A DNA stretch of 53,075 bases from UBA4722 sp041690995 (GTDB lineage Bacteria; Pseudomonadota; Gammaproteobacteria; DSM-16500): contig JBEPVM010000006.1 of assembly GCA_041690995.1 (NCBI GenBank), positions 1-53,075 on the forward strand, read 5' to 3'. Positions 25,179-34,200 of the stretch are shown in pieces. Position 1 is the stretch's first letter; each line of letters begins with the position of its first letter. Below the pieces are notes generated by a model that made no database searches, was not told the DNA's origin, and was given only the letters and a program-made list of their open reading frames with translations. Both the position numbers and the translations under genes were made by a program.

Positions 25179-25640
25179 ATGGATGGTGTTCTAAACCCGT
25201 CTCTTAATTCAGATATTAAAAAATCGTTTGTTAAAAAACAAGCGTGTTTTGCTCAATTAACTGATACTGAAATCGAAGCCCTTACTGATTTGTTAACTGA
25301 AAAAAAATTTAATGCGGGAGAAACTATTGTTACAGAAGGAGACTTAGTGGATGAAGTTTTTTTAATTGTAAACGGGCAAGCAGATGTTAGGCTCATAACA
25401 CTTAAAGATCATCTTATTCATGCGAAATCTATTGCTACTTTAAGCGTGGGTGATGCGATTGGTTTAAATGAATCTGGTTTTTATTCATTGTCGGGCAAAC
25501 GTACAGCGACAGTGGTTGCTATGACTGACATGATGACGTTGCAATTGAGCGTGGCGAAGTTTCATGGATTCGCGTTGGCGTATCCGCACGTGAATGAGGT
25601 AATGCGGAAGGGGGCATCGCAGGTTTTTTCTCGACAGTAG
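25179..25640 (+). CDS. Cyclic-nucleotide-binding domain protein
   Basis: A 153-residue single cNMP-binding domain: helix CFAQLTDTEIEALTDLL, strand pair FNAGETIVTEGDLVDEVFLIVNGQADV, and a later GDAIGLNE at the phosphate-binding position (canonical GE replaced by GL). No helix-turn-helix follows, so it is a sensor or adaptor and not a full Crp. A ribosome site AAAGGA precedes the ATG. The last 122 bases are antisense to the end of the P-type ATPase gene. Confidence 0.72.
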   Translation: MDGVLNPSLNSDIKKSFVKKQACFAQLTDTEIEALTDLLTEKKFNAGETIVTEGDLVDEVFLIVNGQADVRLITLKDHLIHAKSIATLSVGDAIGLNESGFYSLSGKRTATVVAMTDMMTLQLSVAKFHGFALAYPHVNEVMRKGASQVFSRQ

Positions 25641-27837
25641 ATTTTGGGAATGGCGTTATTTCCAGGAATTTGCATAGCTTGGCGGTCATTGACAGTTCAT
25701 GCGAGTTTTCTGAGTCTTGATCGCGAGGCACATTTTCTTGTTCGCGAGCATAACGAACAGTTCTGTAACCAATACCGAGTAGTGGAAGCAACACCAGCAG
25801 TGGGCCTAAAAAAACAGGGCAGCATAATCCAGTGCATCCCATAGTTATTATAGGGACAAGCATGGCCAGGATATTTAATCCAAAACAAAGAATATCATTT
25901 TGTTGTTTAACAGCAGCACCTTTTCGTAATATCTTCCGCACTGTGTTTAATGGATCTTTTAATTCGTTTAAATGGGTGATGCAAAAAGTCGCAACGGATT
26001 GTGTAATTGAATCAGTACCACTAGAGTCTATCGCTATACCTATATCGGCTTGTGCTAAGAATGCTGCATCATTGCCCGCATCACCTACGGCGATAACAGT
26101 TTTGCCTTCGCTTTGTAATGTTTGAATATAATCTGCTTTAGCGAAAGGATCTTTTTCTGCTTTTATATTAATATTTTTTATGTCTATTCCCTCGGCTCGT
26201 AAAGAAGCTTCCACCACTTCTTTATTAGTGCCTGTGCAAATGTGTACCTTTATTTTTTTTCCTTGAAAATATTGCAAAGTGCTTATAGCTTCTGGACGTA
26301 ATCCAATAGTAAATTTGATATGGCCTATTATCTTGCCTTTTTCCTCAATATAAATTATCTGAGTATTTGCAACAGCTTCTATTTTTTCTATGCCTATAGT
26401 AGGAAACATTTTTTCATTCCCTATTCTATAAGTGATGTTATTAATTGTTGCGGAAATCCCGAGATTAGATTCTTTTTTGCTATTCTCTATCACTAATCCC
26501 TTTTTCTGTATGCCTAACTTTTCACAAATCGCTCTTGCAAAAATATGAGGGTCATTTTCTTCCATGGCATAAATAATATTTTTATATTTATCTTCATCTT
26601 TCTCTTCTAAAAAAAATTCGACATTCGTAGGTTCGTCCATTAAGGTTCCATTAAAATCAAATACAATATCCGTAGGTTCTTGATATAATAACTTAGGATT
26701 GGTAGATACTATTTTATTATTTTCTATTTTTGATTTTACCGTTTGTAATACCAGGCTTTTATTTAAAGGTAAAAAACAGGGGCAAACAGAGGTAAATACG
26801 CAGATGACAGCATTTAAAGTCATTTGCCATGGCAGTAAGAAATAGAAATGGGATACAATAGCGGTGATGAGAGCGGAGAATAGAACGATATATAAAATGT
26901 TTTTAAAAATAGTTTTAAATTTATTATTTTCCTCTGGATTTGAAGCATTTTGTAATACAGTATTTATTCTAGATAAATAAGAATCTTCATATTTATTTTC
27001 GACCGTGAAAAAAACACCGGCAATCTTTGATGAAAGATCAAGCTGCATGCCTTGTTTTAATAATTCGCCTTTCTTAATTGTTTTCGATTCAGTTGTTTCA
27101 CCATCTTCTATCGTATTTATGACGAGGCAATCATGAGTACATTTTGCATTGACAGGTAATAAAGCGCCTGCAGATAATAAAAATTGATCTCCAGGCGTTA
27201 AGTTTTTTAATGAAACTTCCTGCTGGTCTATTTTTTTAACGATATAATCCATAGGCAATCGATCTATTATTTCTTCTTTGCTCGCAGTTTTGTTTTTAAT
27301 ATAGCTTTGTAGGGCGGTACTAAAATTCTTAATGCCAAGCATGAGTAGTGACATATCAAATAATAATGTTATATGAAGCCCAGGAAAAAATAATCCTCCT
27401 ATTGAAATGGCCAGCATTGTGATGGTGCTTGCAGTAAATAAATGATCAGCCGAGAATGAACGAATACGAAATTGGGAAGGTGATAAACAACTTTCTTTGG
27501 CTAGATAAAAAGATAAGCCTATATTTATCAGCATTAAAGGTAAAAAAGCAGGAAATATACTAAGCAATATACCAAAAGTAGTGCCAGCTAACCCTTTATA
27601 GCATAAATTATAAAAATCGGATTTTTTTTCAAAAGAGTCAAAAGACAATTTCTCTCTTATTTCTTTATCTGAAAGAGGACAGTCATCCGAAAGTGTTATT
27701 TTACATACTCTGCTAAAAGGGTTGATGTTCGCATTTTTTGCTGGGATGCCGCACGCTCGAAGATCATCCAACACAGTGCTTTTACAGGCATGACACATGA
27801 TGTCAGGAAGGGTGATAGTTAATTCTCTAGCACGCAT
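25519..27837 (-). CDS. P1B-type (heavy-metal) ATPase with variant catalytic motifs
   Basis: A 772-residue P-type ATPase. An N-terminal metal-binding domain has MCHAC (Cys15, Cys18), and the membrane metal site is Cys352-Pro-Cys354. The phosphorylation Asp is Asp394, but its motif is DFNGT where DKTGT is normal. The actuator TGE is DGE, and the HP locus is NDPH. The hinge GDAGND (585-590) and TGT are near normal. Metal transport, probably copper or a similar ion, is inferred from CPC. The changed motifs may mean altered or lost catalysis. About 70 polar residues follow the last membrane segment, part of them antisense to the cNMP gene. It is last in a three-gene operon. Confidence 0.8.
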   Translation of the reverse strand: MRARELTITLPDIMCHACKSTVLDDLRACGIPAKNANINPFSRVCKITLSDDCPLSDKEIREKLSFDSFEKKSDFYNLCYKGLAGTTFGILLSIFPAFLPLMLINIGLSFYLAKESCLSPSQFRIRSFSADHLFTASTITMLAISIGGLFFPGLHITLLFDMSLLMLGIKNFSTALQSYIKNKTASKEEIIDRLPMDYIVKKIDQQEVSLKNLTPGDQFLLSAGALLPVNAKCTHDCLVINTIEDGETTESKTIKKGELLKQGMQLDLSSKIAGVFFTVENKYEDSYLSRINTVLQNASNPEENNKFKTIFKNILYIVLFSALITAIVSHFYFLLPWQMTLNAVICVFTSVCPCFLPLNKSLVLQTVKSKIENNKIVSTNPKLLYQEPTDIVFDFNGTLMDEPTNVEFFLEEKDEDKYKNIIYAMEENDPHIFARAICEKLGIQKKGLVIENSKKESNLGISATINNITYRIGNEKMFPTIGIEKIEAVANTQIIYIEEKGKIIGHIKFTIGLRPEAISTLQYFQGKKIKVHICTGTNKEVVEASLRAEGIDIKNINIKAEKDPFAKADYIQTLQSEGKTVIAVGDAGNDAAFLAQADIGIAIDSSGTDSITQSVATFCITHLNELKDPLNTVRKILRKGAAVKQQNDILCFGLNILAMLVPIITMGCTGLCCPVFLGPLLVLLPLLGIGYRTVRYAREQENVPRDQDSENSHELSMTAKLCKFLEITPFPKSTVEKKPAMPPSALPHSRADTPTRIHETSPRSIATSSCQS

Positions 27838-27847
27838 AGCAAAGCCC

Positions 27848-28387
27848 TTAAGCCCACACGTCCACTCGCGCTGGTGGTAAATTCATCCAGATGCGTTTTG
27901 ATAGAATGTGCTTAAAATTCGCTAAAGCAAAAGAAGAATCTTGAGTGAAGCTATAGGTAAATTGAATATAACGACCCTGTTTGGAAAGAACAGAATCAAT
28001 TTGGTTAAGAATGGATTGGGTGACTGGTTTCGGTAAAGATCGTAAAGGCAAGCTCGAAATAATCGTATGTACTTCACGTTTTTCTGTCGCTAATAATAAA
28101 GCGAGATCGGCCGCATTTCCCTCAATAACTTGCACTGCTGGAAAACGATGACGCAATTTCTTTACTAAATCACTTGATGATTCAATCGCTACAATGGTGT
28201 TGGGGTCAATTCCCGATTGTAGTAATGCTTTTGTAACAGCACCTGTTCCTGCACCTAATTCAACGACAATGTCCTCATGATTTTGTACAATATGAGAAAC
28301 CATTTCTTTTGCTAAAAAAGGAGAGCTGGGGAAAATAGCACCTGTTGCGCGGGGATTATGCGCCAGTGCTTTTAAAAAACTATACAT
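27848..28387 (-). CDS. Phospholipid N-methyltransferase (PmtA-like)
   Basis: A 179-residue SAM-dependent enzyme of the short PmtA type, which methylates phosphatidylethanolamine toward phosphatidylcholine. Visible are the N-terminal membrane-contact segment FLKALAHNPRATGAIFPSS, the SAM motif VVELGAGTGAVTKALL, and SSLPLRSLP. Phosphatidylcholine is important to several intracellular bacteria. It lies 8 bases downstream of the SET gene and 10 upstream of the ATPase gene. An rRNA-type methyltransferase is a weaker alternative. Confidence 0.75.
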   Translation of the reverse strand: MYSFLKALAHNPRATGAIFPSSPFLAKEMVSHIVQNHEDIVVELGAGTGAVTKALLQSGIDPNTIVAIESSSDLVKKLRHRFPAVQVIEGNAADLALLLATEKREVHTIISSLPLRSLPKPVTQSILNQIDSVLSKQGRYIQFTYSFTQDSSFALANFKHILSKRIWMNLPPARVDVWA

Positions 28388-28395
28388 AATTATTT

Positions 28396-29061
28396 TTATC
28401 CACTCGATTCTAAAACATTATAATGAGATTGAATGCCTAACATCACCCTTAGTTTGTTCATGATTTCCGTGGGACACAGAAAATTGATATAAGCAGGAAC
28501 ATCCAAAGTGCCTTGTATAATACAATCAAACTCTTCTTTTGCAAGAATGAAAGAGTATAAGGGTTGTTCTACTGTTTTTACAAAAGGTAAAGTATCTTTC
28601 ACTGTATTTTCCCAATCCAAACTATAAATGAGCATATCACTGCTGCTAATTGTGCCACGACAATTTTTTGCTTCGCAACAACAGGGGTGCAAATCCAATA
28701 AAATATTGTTTGTTGCGTAATCATAAGTAATTTCTTCTCCCTGTTGGATATCACGAATGGCAATAGCAACATCCATACCACCAATGTTATGCAAGGAGGG
28801 GTCACAGGAGTGGTTGCAATAAATATCAATATCACAACCCAGAATAAAATCCCCGTTATTATCTATATAAGGATAAACTCCCATAAATGGGTAAAAATCC
28901 CTCGGCATTGCAGCGACATCAACCGATGTAAAACGTGTGTCCAAATGGCTCAACGTCCAAACAATAGTTCCACGCGGAATAAATTGGGTAGCAAAAACCC
29001 CATGGCCGACTACTTCATTAATAAACCGTCTTTCAGTGTTTGGATGTATCATACTATCCAT
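28396..29061 (-). CDS. SET-domain protein-lysine methyltransferase
   Basis: A 221-residue protein built around a SET domain. GHGVFATQFIPRGTIV opens it, NHSCDPS is the SAM and Lys channel motif, and EEITYDYA holds the catalytic Tyr. A Cys-rich post-SET-like segment (CCCEAKNCRGTI) follows. SET proteins in Legionella and Chlamydia modify host histones or other proteins, while some bacterial ones act on the bacterium's own proteins. The start is uncertain: a TTG at 29112 opens the frame and ATG codons are at 29061 and 29052. It is first in a tight operon with PmtA-like and P-type ATPase genes. Confidence 0.82.
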   Translation of the reverse strand: MDSMIHPNTERRFINEVVGHGVFATQFIPRGTIVWTLSHLDTRFTSVDVAAMPRDFYPFMGVYPYIDNNGDFILGCDIDIYCNHSCDPSLHNIGGMDVAIAIRDIQQGEEITYDYATNNILLDLHPCCCEAKNCRGTISSSDMLIYSLDWENTVKDTLPFVKTVEQPLYSFILAKEEFDCIIQGTLDVPAYINFLCPTEIMNKLRVMLGIQSHYNVLESSG

Positions 29062-29489
29062 CAGGCTAATCCAGATAGATTTTAGAATAACTGCCGCAGA
29101 ATAATTATTCAAGTGATAAAAAAGAAGGGTAACACGATGAGTAATAGTAGAAAAAGAAGCAGGTATGATCGAAGGCCGGTAATTTTAAGTGGATGTCTTG
29201 GCGGTGCTTTAGGCTTCCTTTGGTAAGGCGTGCACACTGCACCAACGCGCTGACTTCCTTGGTGTAACTGTTGGGCTTCGATTCAATACCTGCTTGCATC
29301 ACTAGTATAGTAGGAATATATGGTTTTACAAGGAGTAATTTTTTATTATTTCAGGGGTTTATTAGATAGTTTTTAAAGCATAAAACCACACAAAAATTGC
29401 CGATAATTATCATTACTGGTAATGACTTGGATCTAAGGGCCTTGGATTCCACAAATAAGTGCAAGCGCTGTGTTGCCTGCGTAAACATA
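29062..29489. other. Gene-poor interval with small frames
   Basis: It contains the SET operon upstream region. It also holds a 29-residue plus-strand frame (29137-29226, MSNSRKRSRYDRRPVILSG...) with GAAGGG before it, and an overlapping minus-strand 65-residue frame (29105-29302) containing ALVQCARLTKGSLKHRQD. One of these may be the trace of a real element, but I cannot assign either. GATAATTATCATTAC near 29402 resembles half of a Fur box. No RNA gene was recognised. Confidence 0.35.
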
Positions 29490-30302
29490 TCAATTGTTGA
29501 GTGCAGGCGCTGCTGCCACTTCTTTATCTTTTTTATAATTCTCTATAGGTAGGCCTAATTTTTTATATTTTTCCATGATTTTTCCTAATCGTCCATCTTT
29601 AAGCGCGCGTAATTCTTTATCAGTAAAATTCTCTATCGAAGTCCCTTTCAATCGTTCTTCTAATTTAGTCACAGCATTTAGTTTATCTTCTTTCTTAAAA
29701 TTATTTTCTGTATTATAAAATAGAGAGAAAAATCCATTAAATTTAAAAGATTCTTGTTCTCCTCTTCGCATCTCTTTATAAGTAGATAATTCCTCTCCTA
29801 ACTTAGCTTTTAACTCAGTTTCGAATGCACCGTATTTTATTTTAAATGCTATTTGCTTATCCGATTTGCGATTTTCTGGCGGCAGGCATTGGTTAGCGTA
29901 TATCTTTTGCAGATTTATATTCTTGCTCTTGTCTACCTTCTCTAAAGCATCGGCAAGGGATTTTTGTGCCAGAAACATATAGTTATTGATTAATTTTTTT
30001 CTCGTCTCATTGTCCTTAACGGGATTTTTATTTAACACGTCCTCTATTTCATGTTGCGCGGCTTCTAAGATTTCCTTAATTTGTCTAACTGTAAGTGCGA
30101 TATTTTCTATTGATGAGGCTGGAAGTAAGTATAATGTATTGATCCAATTTGCCTTTAATTCGATGAACTTATCCCAGCTAGCGGGCAAGGGATTGTTATC
30201 CTTGAGAAATGGATCATTTTTCTTGAAGGTTTGATTCTTTAAAATAAATTCTTCTAAGCGCCTTTGAGCTAGGCTCAGATCCTCTACTGATCTATCATAC
30301 AT
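29490..30302 (-). CDS. Helical hypothetical protein, effector-like
   Basis: A 270-residue soluble protein that is almost entirely charged helices (for example RQIKEILEAAQHEIEDVL and KLEERLKGTSIENFTDKEL) and has no signal peptide. The start at 30302 has GGGGG four bases before ATG; the frame begins five residues earlier at a TTG. It is not recognised. Its size, composition and neighbourhood resemble type IV effector candidates of Legionellales, but this is inference only. Confidence 0.5.
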   Translation of the reverse strand: MYDRSVEDLSLAQRRLEEFILKNQTFKKNDPFLKDNNPLPASWDKFIELKANWINTLYLLPASSIENIALTVRQIKEILEAAQHEIEDVLNKNPVKDNETRKKLINNYMFLAQKSLADALEKVDKSKNINLQKIYANQCLPPENRKSDKQIAFKIKYGAFETELKAKLGEELSTYKEMRRGEQESFKFNGFFSLFYNTENNFKKEDKLNAVTKLEERLKGTSIENFTDKELRALKDGRLGKIMEKYKKLGLPIENYKKDKEVAAAPALNN

Positions 30303-30360
30303 AGAACCCCCGTACAAATAATGTATTTGTTGGTAAGTTCAGTATAGACTATGAACAGAG

Positions 30361-31545
30361 CTATTCAATGGATGGAATTTTTACCCCCGGATCGATATCT
30401 TGTGTTTCGTCTACTCCGTTGATTTTAAACCCAAATAAACGATAAAACTCAGTACGGTAACCTTCAATATCCGTAAGTTGGGGGAGTGTCTCGGTAGTCA
30501 CTTTCGGCCATAATTCGGTAATTTTTTGTTGTACAGCAGGTTGCATTTCTAAATCATCCATACGAATACGGCCGTCATTATCTAACTTATTTTTATTATT
30601 AATATAATCCTTAAATAAACGTGTGATTTGTTCGATACAACCTTCATGCGTACCCTGCTCTTTCATGACTTTATAAAGCAATGAAATATAAAGTGGTACA
30701 ACAGGAATAGCTGAACTGGCTTGTGTGACTAATGCTTTATTCACAGAAATGAGTGCAGTACCGTGATATTTTCCTAAAAATAATTGTAATTTTTTCGCTG
30801 ATTTTAATAAATGTTCTTTGGCTTTCCCAATCGTGCCTTCTTTATAAATAGGATACGTTAACGTAGGGCCAACGTAATCATAAGCCAGTGTCATCACGCC
30901 TTCTGCCAATAAGTTTTCTGATGCGAGAAAGTGAATCCACATTTCCCAGTCCTCACCACCCATGACAGAAACCGTACCCGATATTTCATCTTCTGTCGCA
31001 GGCTCCAGGCTAATTTCTTTAACTTCGCCACGCATGGGATCTACTGTTTTGCCTACAAAAGTACGACCAATGGGTTTCAAAACGGATGAGAAAATTTGTG
31101 CGGTGTCAGGGTGTACGCGCCGTGGGGATGCAATGCTATAAACGATTAAATCAATTTTACCAAGGTCTCGCCTGATTAAATCAGCCGTTTGTTTTTTGAT
31201 AGCGTGTGAAAACGCATCACCATTAATGCTTTTTGCATAATGATTTTCTTGATGGGCAATTTTTTCAAATGCGGCTGTATTATACCAACCTGCGGATGCC
31301 GTGCGTTTTTCTTCCGCTTCTTTTTCAAAAAATACGCCTATGGTTTTTGCGCCGGCGCCGAACGTTGATACAATGCGAGTGGCTAAACCATAACCTGTGG
31401 ATGCGCCAATGACTAATACATTTTTGGCACCTGCGAAAGCTCCTTGGGATTTGACATAATTAATTTGTTCTTCAATAACTTTTGCACAACCCACTGGATG
31501 TGCTGCCGTGCAAATAAATCCACGGATTTTAGGTTGTATGAGCAT
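30361..31545 (-). CDS. fabV: Enoyl-[acyl-carrier-protein] reductase FabV
   Basis: FabV reduces the enoyl-ACP double bond in each fatty-acid cycle with NADH, and this type is naturally tolerant of triclosan. The 394 residues are standard. It has CTAAHPVGCAKVIEEQI, the cofactor loop VIGASTGYGLATRI, SIASPRRVHPDT, and the active-site Tyr-x8-Lys in TYPIYKEGTIGKAK. It lies downstream of the PanG-like gene on the same strand. Confidence 0.95.
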   Translation of the reverse strand: MLIQPKIRGFICTAAHPVGCAKVIEEQINYVKSQGAFAGAKNVLVIGASTGYGLATRIVSTFGAGAKTIGVFFEKEAEEKRTASAGWYNTAAFEKIAHQENHYAKSINGDAFSHAIKKQTADLIRRDLGKIDLIVYSIASPRRVHPDTAQIFSSVLKPIGRTFVGKTVDPMRGEVKEISLEPATEDEISGTVSVMGGEDWEMWIHFLASENLLAEGVMTLAYDYVGPTLTYPIYKEGTIGKAKEHLLKSAKKLQLFLGKYHGTALISVNKALVTQASSAIPVVPLYISLLYKVMKEQGTHEGCIEQITRLFKDYINNKNKLDNDGRIRMDDLEMQPAVQQKITELWPKVTTETLPQLTDIEGYRTEFYRLFGFKINGVDETQDIDPGVKIPSIE

Positions 31546-31600
31546 GAAATTTTCCTATATTTTTATTCTTCAACTTGGCGCGCATTATTTCATAAGTAGA

Positions 31601-32320
31601 TTAAATCTGCACGGTTTTTGTGATTTTTTGATAAGCCTCTATAAAGCTTTTATAAATGTCTTGAAATGGATCGTTTGTTAAGGCAGCTATATTTTTCTTA
31701 ATCGTATCCATATCATTGCGTACCAATGGCCCTGTGAGCGCTGTTTGTGGGGAGTGGAGTAAATTTTTCATCTGTTGCTGCAAATAAGGCTGCGCAATGG
31801 TCGGAGGTAAATTAAACTCGTGTTCTAAACTGGAAAATAATTTCTGCCATAAAAGACAGCTAAAATTACCACTCATGACACAGAGTGCATGGTATTTTGG
31901 TTTTAATGTCTTTTCTAAACGGACATGTTGATTGGGTAATCCAGGTAAAAGTTTATCAAACGCAGGTGCATCATGATCTATCACAAAAGGTATTGATTGA
32001 TATTCTTCTAACGTATATAAATTTTGATTAAAGCTCATTAAGGGATGCGCGCCATAAGCGTGGTTGCTGATGAGGCTTCCTGAAAAATGCAGACGTAACA
32101 CTGAAACATTTTTTAAATGCGAATCAATAAATTTTTCGATTTCTTGATCCGTGATGAGTATTAAAACATGTGAGCTGGTGATTAGTTTTTGTTGTAGCTG
32201 TGCTACTGATTCACTGCGTTGCCATCTACAAAAAGGGATGTTCAGAAGAGAAAAATAATATTGAAAATGTCGTGCAACACGGCCACTGCCAATCAATAGA
32301 TAAGAAGGTACCTGCTGCAT
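31601..32320 (-). CDS. panG: Rossmann/DUF2520 reductase, probable ketopantoate reductase PanG
   Basis: A 239-residue NAD(P)-binding protein: LLIGSGRVARHFQYYF is the dinucleotide loop, LRLHFSGSL and GAHPLMSFN are DUF2520-type marks, and the C-terminal half is helical. Francisella PanG is an alternative ketopantoate reductase of this general class. The window has panB, panC, panD and coaX but no PanE, so this gene would complete the route. Function is inferred from fold and context; another small reductase remains possible. Confidence 0.6.
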   Translation of the reverse strand: MQQVPSYLLIGSGRVARHFQYYFSLLNIPFCRWQRSESVAQLQQKLITSSHVLILITDQEIEKFIDSHLKNVSVLRLHFSGSLISNHAYGAHPLMSFNQNLYTLEEYQSIPFVIDHDAPAFDKLLPGLPNQHVRLEKTLKPKYHALCVMSGNFSCLLWQKLFSSLEHEFNLPPTIAQPYLQQQMKNLLHSPQTALTGPLVRNDMDTIKKNIAALTNDPFQDIYKSFIEAYQKITKTVQI

Positions 32321-32398
32321 GATAAAATCCTAAACGTTGCCTAAAACCCTAAACAGAGTGAACTGGTTAGGGTTTCCAAGATATAACAATGGCACGTC

Positions 32399-32617
32399 TT
32401 AGCTTTCAACAACCATAACATCTTCAGCTTGCAAGCCTTTCTGGCCTTGTGTCACTTCAAATTCAACTAGCTGATCTGTTTCTAGTGTACGATAACCTTC
32501 GCCTTCGATTTTAATAGACTTAAAGTGGACAAACACATCATCCCCTTTTTCGCGTTCGATAAAACCAAAGCCCTTTCCTGCATTAAACCATTTTACTTTT
32601 CCACGTTCACGTGCCAT
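32399..32617 (-). CDS. Cold-shock domain protein (copy 1)
   Basis: A 72-residue CspA-family nucleic-acid chaperone. GKVKWFNAGKGFGFIERE holds RNP1 (KGFGFI) and DDVFVHF is RNP2. It shares the long FEVTQGQKGLQAEDVMVVE end with the copy at 51847, so the two are recent paralogues. A divergent promoter region of 200 bases separates it from bioC. Confidence 0.93.
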   Translation of the reverse strand: MARERGKVKWFNAGKGFGFIEREKGDDVFVHFKSIKIEGEGYRTLETDQLVEFEVTQGQKGLQAEDVMVVES

Positions 32618-32787
32618 AACAAAATAACCTTTATAAAATTAAAAATTAACGCCAGAACAAATTGCCAAAATCGCATTTCGTACGAAATGAGTGATAACAA
32701 CTTCATAGCGACTCGGCTAATCTAACAGAATTTTTTGCTTTAGTCACTTATTAGGATAAAAATAACTGATTATTTATTACACAGTTG

Positions 32788-32816
32788 TTGACTTGAGCAA
32801 AAGCCTATGGCATAGT
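32788..32816 (+). promoter_or_regulatory. bioC promoter
   Basis: TTGACT (32788-32793), a 17-base spacer and CATAGT (32811-32816). The predicted RNA start is within about two bases of the bioC ATG at 32825, and no ribosome site is visible, so a leaderless message is likely. No BirA-type operator was recognised. Confidence 0.55.
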
Positions 32817-32824
32817 CACCCGCC

Positions 32825-33574
32825 ATGCTGAGTACTAAATATAACATCATTAAAAATTTTGACAAAAGCGCGAAGACTTACGAAAACGCAGCGGATATAC
32901 AGCAACAAGTCGCGGCGCAATTAGTGACTCATTTAGGACATTGTTCACCAAAGACAATTTTAGAGATCGGGTGTGGTACGGGCATCCTCAGCCAACACCT
33001 TATCAATTTATTTCCAGAAGCCTCTCTTTTGCTGACAGATCTTGCGCCTGCGATGCTAGCGCAATGTAAAAAAAACCTATCACCTCATCAAGGGTTAAAT
33101 TTCTCTTGTATGGATGGAGAACAGCTTACAATGAGAAATAAATACGATCTTATTGTCTCTAATATGACGGTGCATTGGTTTTTGGATTTACAACGCAGTT
33201 TTATTGATATTACCCAACAATTAAATCAAGGCGGTGAGTTTGTTTTTTCGATGCTTGGCGAGGACTCTTTCAAAGAATGGCGCGCTATTTGCTCTATGGC
33301 TAATATACCTTGCGGCATCCCTATTTTTCCAGCAGAACATTTGTTACAAACGATGTTGCCTTCTGTTAAGATTCAAGTAAAAACCTATCAAAAAAAATAT
33401 TTTACTGTTTATGATTTTTTAAATTCTCTTAAAAATTTAGGCGCGGCAACTGCACGTAGCGGTTATAAACCCCTATCGTTAGCGCAATTACGCTCAGTGT
33501 TACGTTGGTTTAATACGGAAATCAATATTTCTTATGAAGTGATTTATGGAGTGTATAAAAATAAAAGTATATGA
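32825..33574 (+). CDS. bioC: Malonyl-ACP O-methyltransferase BioC
   Basis: BioC methylates malonyl-ACP so that fatty-acid synthesis can build pimelate. The 249 residues include the BioC-type N-terminus NIIKNFDKSAKTYENAADIQQ, the SAM motif ILEIGCGTGILSQHL, TDLAPAMLAQC, and SNMTVHWFLDL, which is typical of BioC. It overlaps bioD by four bases and begins the bioC-bioD-bioA operon. Confidence 0.92.
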   Translation: MLSTKYNIIKNFDKSAKTYENAADIQQQVAAQLVTHLGHCSPKTILEIGCGTGILSQHLINLFPEASLLLTDLAPAMLAQCKKNLSPHQGLNFSCMDGEQLTMRNKYDLIVSNMTVHWFLDLQRSFIDITQQLNQGGEFVFSMLGEDSFKEWRAICSMANIPCGIPIFPAEHLLQTMLPSVKIQVKTYQKKYFTVYDFLNSLKNLGAATARSGYKPLSLAQLRSVLRWFNTEINISYEVIYGVYKNKSI

Positions 33575-34200
33575 ATCATTTTTTTATTACAGGTACTGAT
33601 ACCAATGTAGGGAAAACAATTACCTCTGCTGTATTGGTTTTAGCGTCAAAATACTATTATTGGAAACCTATCCAATCAGGATTAGCTGAGGATAAATCAG
33701 AGGCTGTGACGGTACAAGAACTCACAGGATTGAGTGACGACTATTTTTTACCAACAACCTATTCATTACAAGCCAGTTTAGCAGTGATACATGCTGCGGA
33801 ATTACAAAATAAAACGATTGATTTAGCGCAATGTGTTTTACCCCCAAAAAAATCTTTAATTATTGAAGGCGGAGGTGGTGTATTTCATCCGTTAAATTCA
33901 GCCGAAACGATGATGGATTTAATGAAGAAATTTGATATTCCTGTTATTATTGTCAGCCGTGGCACATTGGGCACAATTAATCATACGTTACTAACGATAG
34001 AAGCATTGCGACAACGGAATATTAACATTCATGGTATTGTTTTTTGTGGTGAATTAAATTTAAAAAATCAAAAAACAATTGAGCAATGGGGAAAAGTACG
34101 TACATTATTTCATATTCCCTATTTTGAAAAACTAACACCGGCTGTATTACAAGATTGGGTTTCTGAGCAACAGAAAATAATTTTAGCAGGATTAAAATGA
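33571..34200 (+). CDS. bioD: Dethiobiotin synthetase BioD
   Basis: BioD closes the ureido ring of dethiobiotin from DAPA, CO2 and ATP. The 209 residues begin FFITGTDTNVGKTITSAVL, with the P-loop, then YWKPIQSG, IIEGGGGVFHPL and VSRGTLGTINH. It overlaps bioC and bioA by four bases at each end, so translation is coupled. Confidence 0.94.
   Translation: MNHFFITGTDTNVGKTITSAVLVLASKYYYWKPIQSGLAEDKSEAVTVQELTGLSDDYFLPTTYSLQASLAVIHAAELQNKTIDLAQCVLPPKKSLIIEGGGGVFHPLNSAETMMDLMKKFDIPVIIVSRGTLGTINHTLLTIEALRQRNINIHGIVFCGELNLKNQKTIEQWGKVRTLFHIPYFEKLTPAVLQDWVSEQQKIILAGLK

Noticed and set aside
29402..29424. Fur box
   Set aside because: Only about half of the consensus is present and no iron gene starts next to it.
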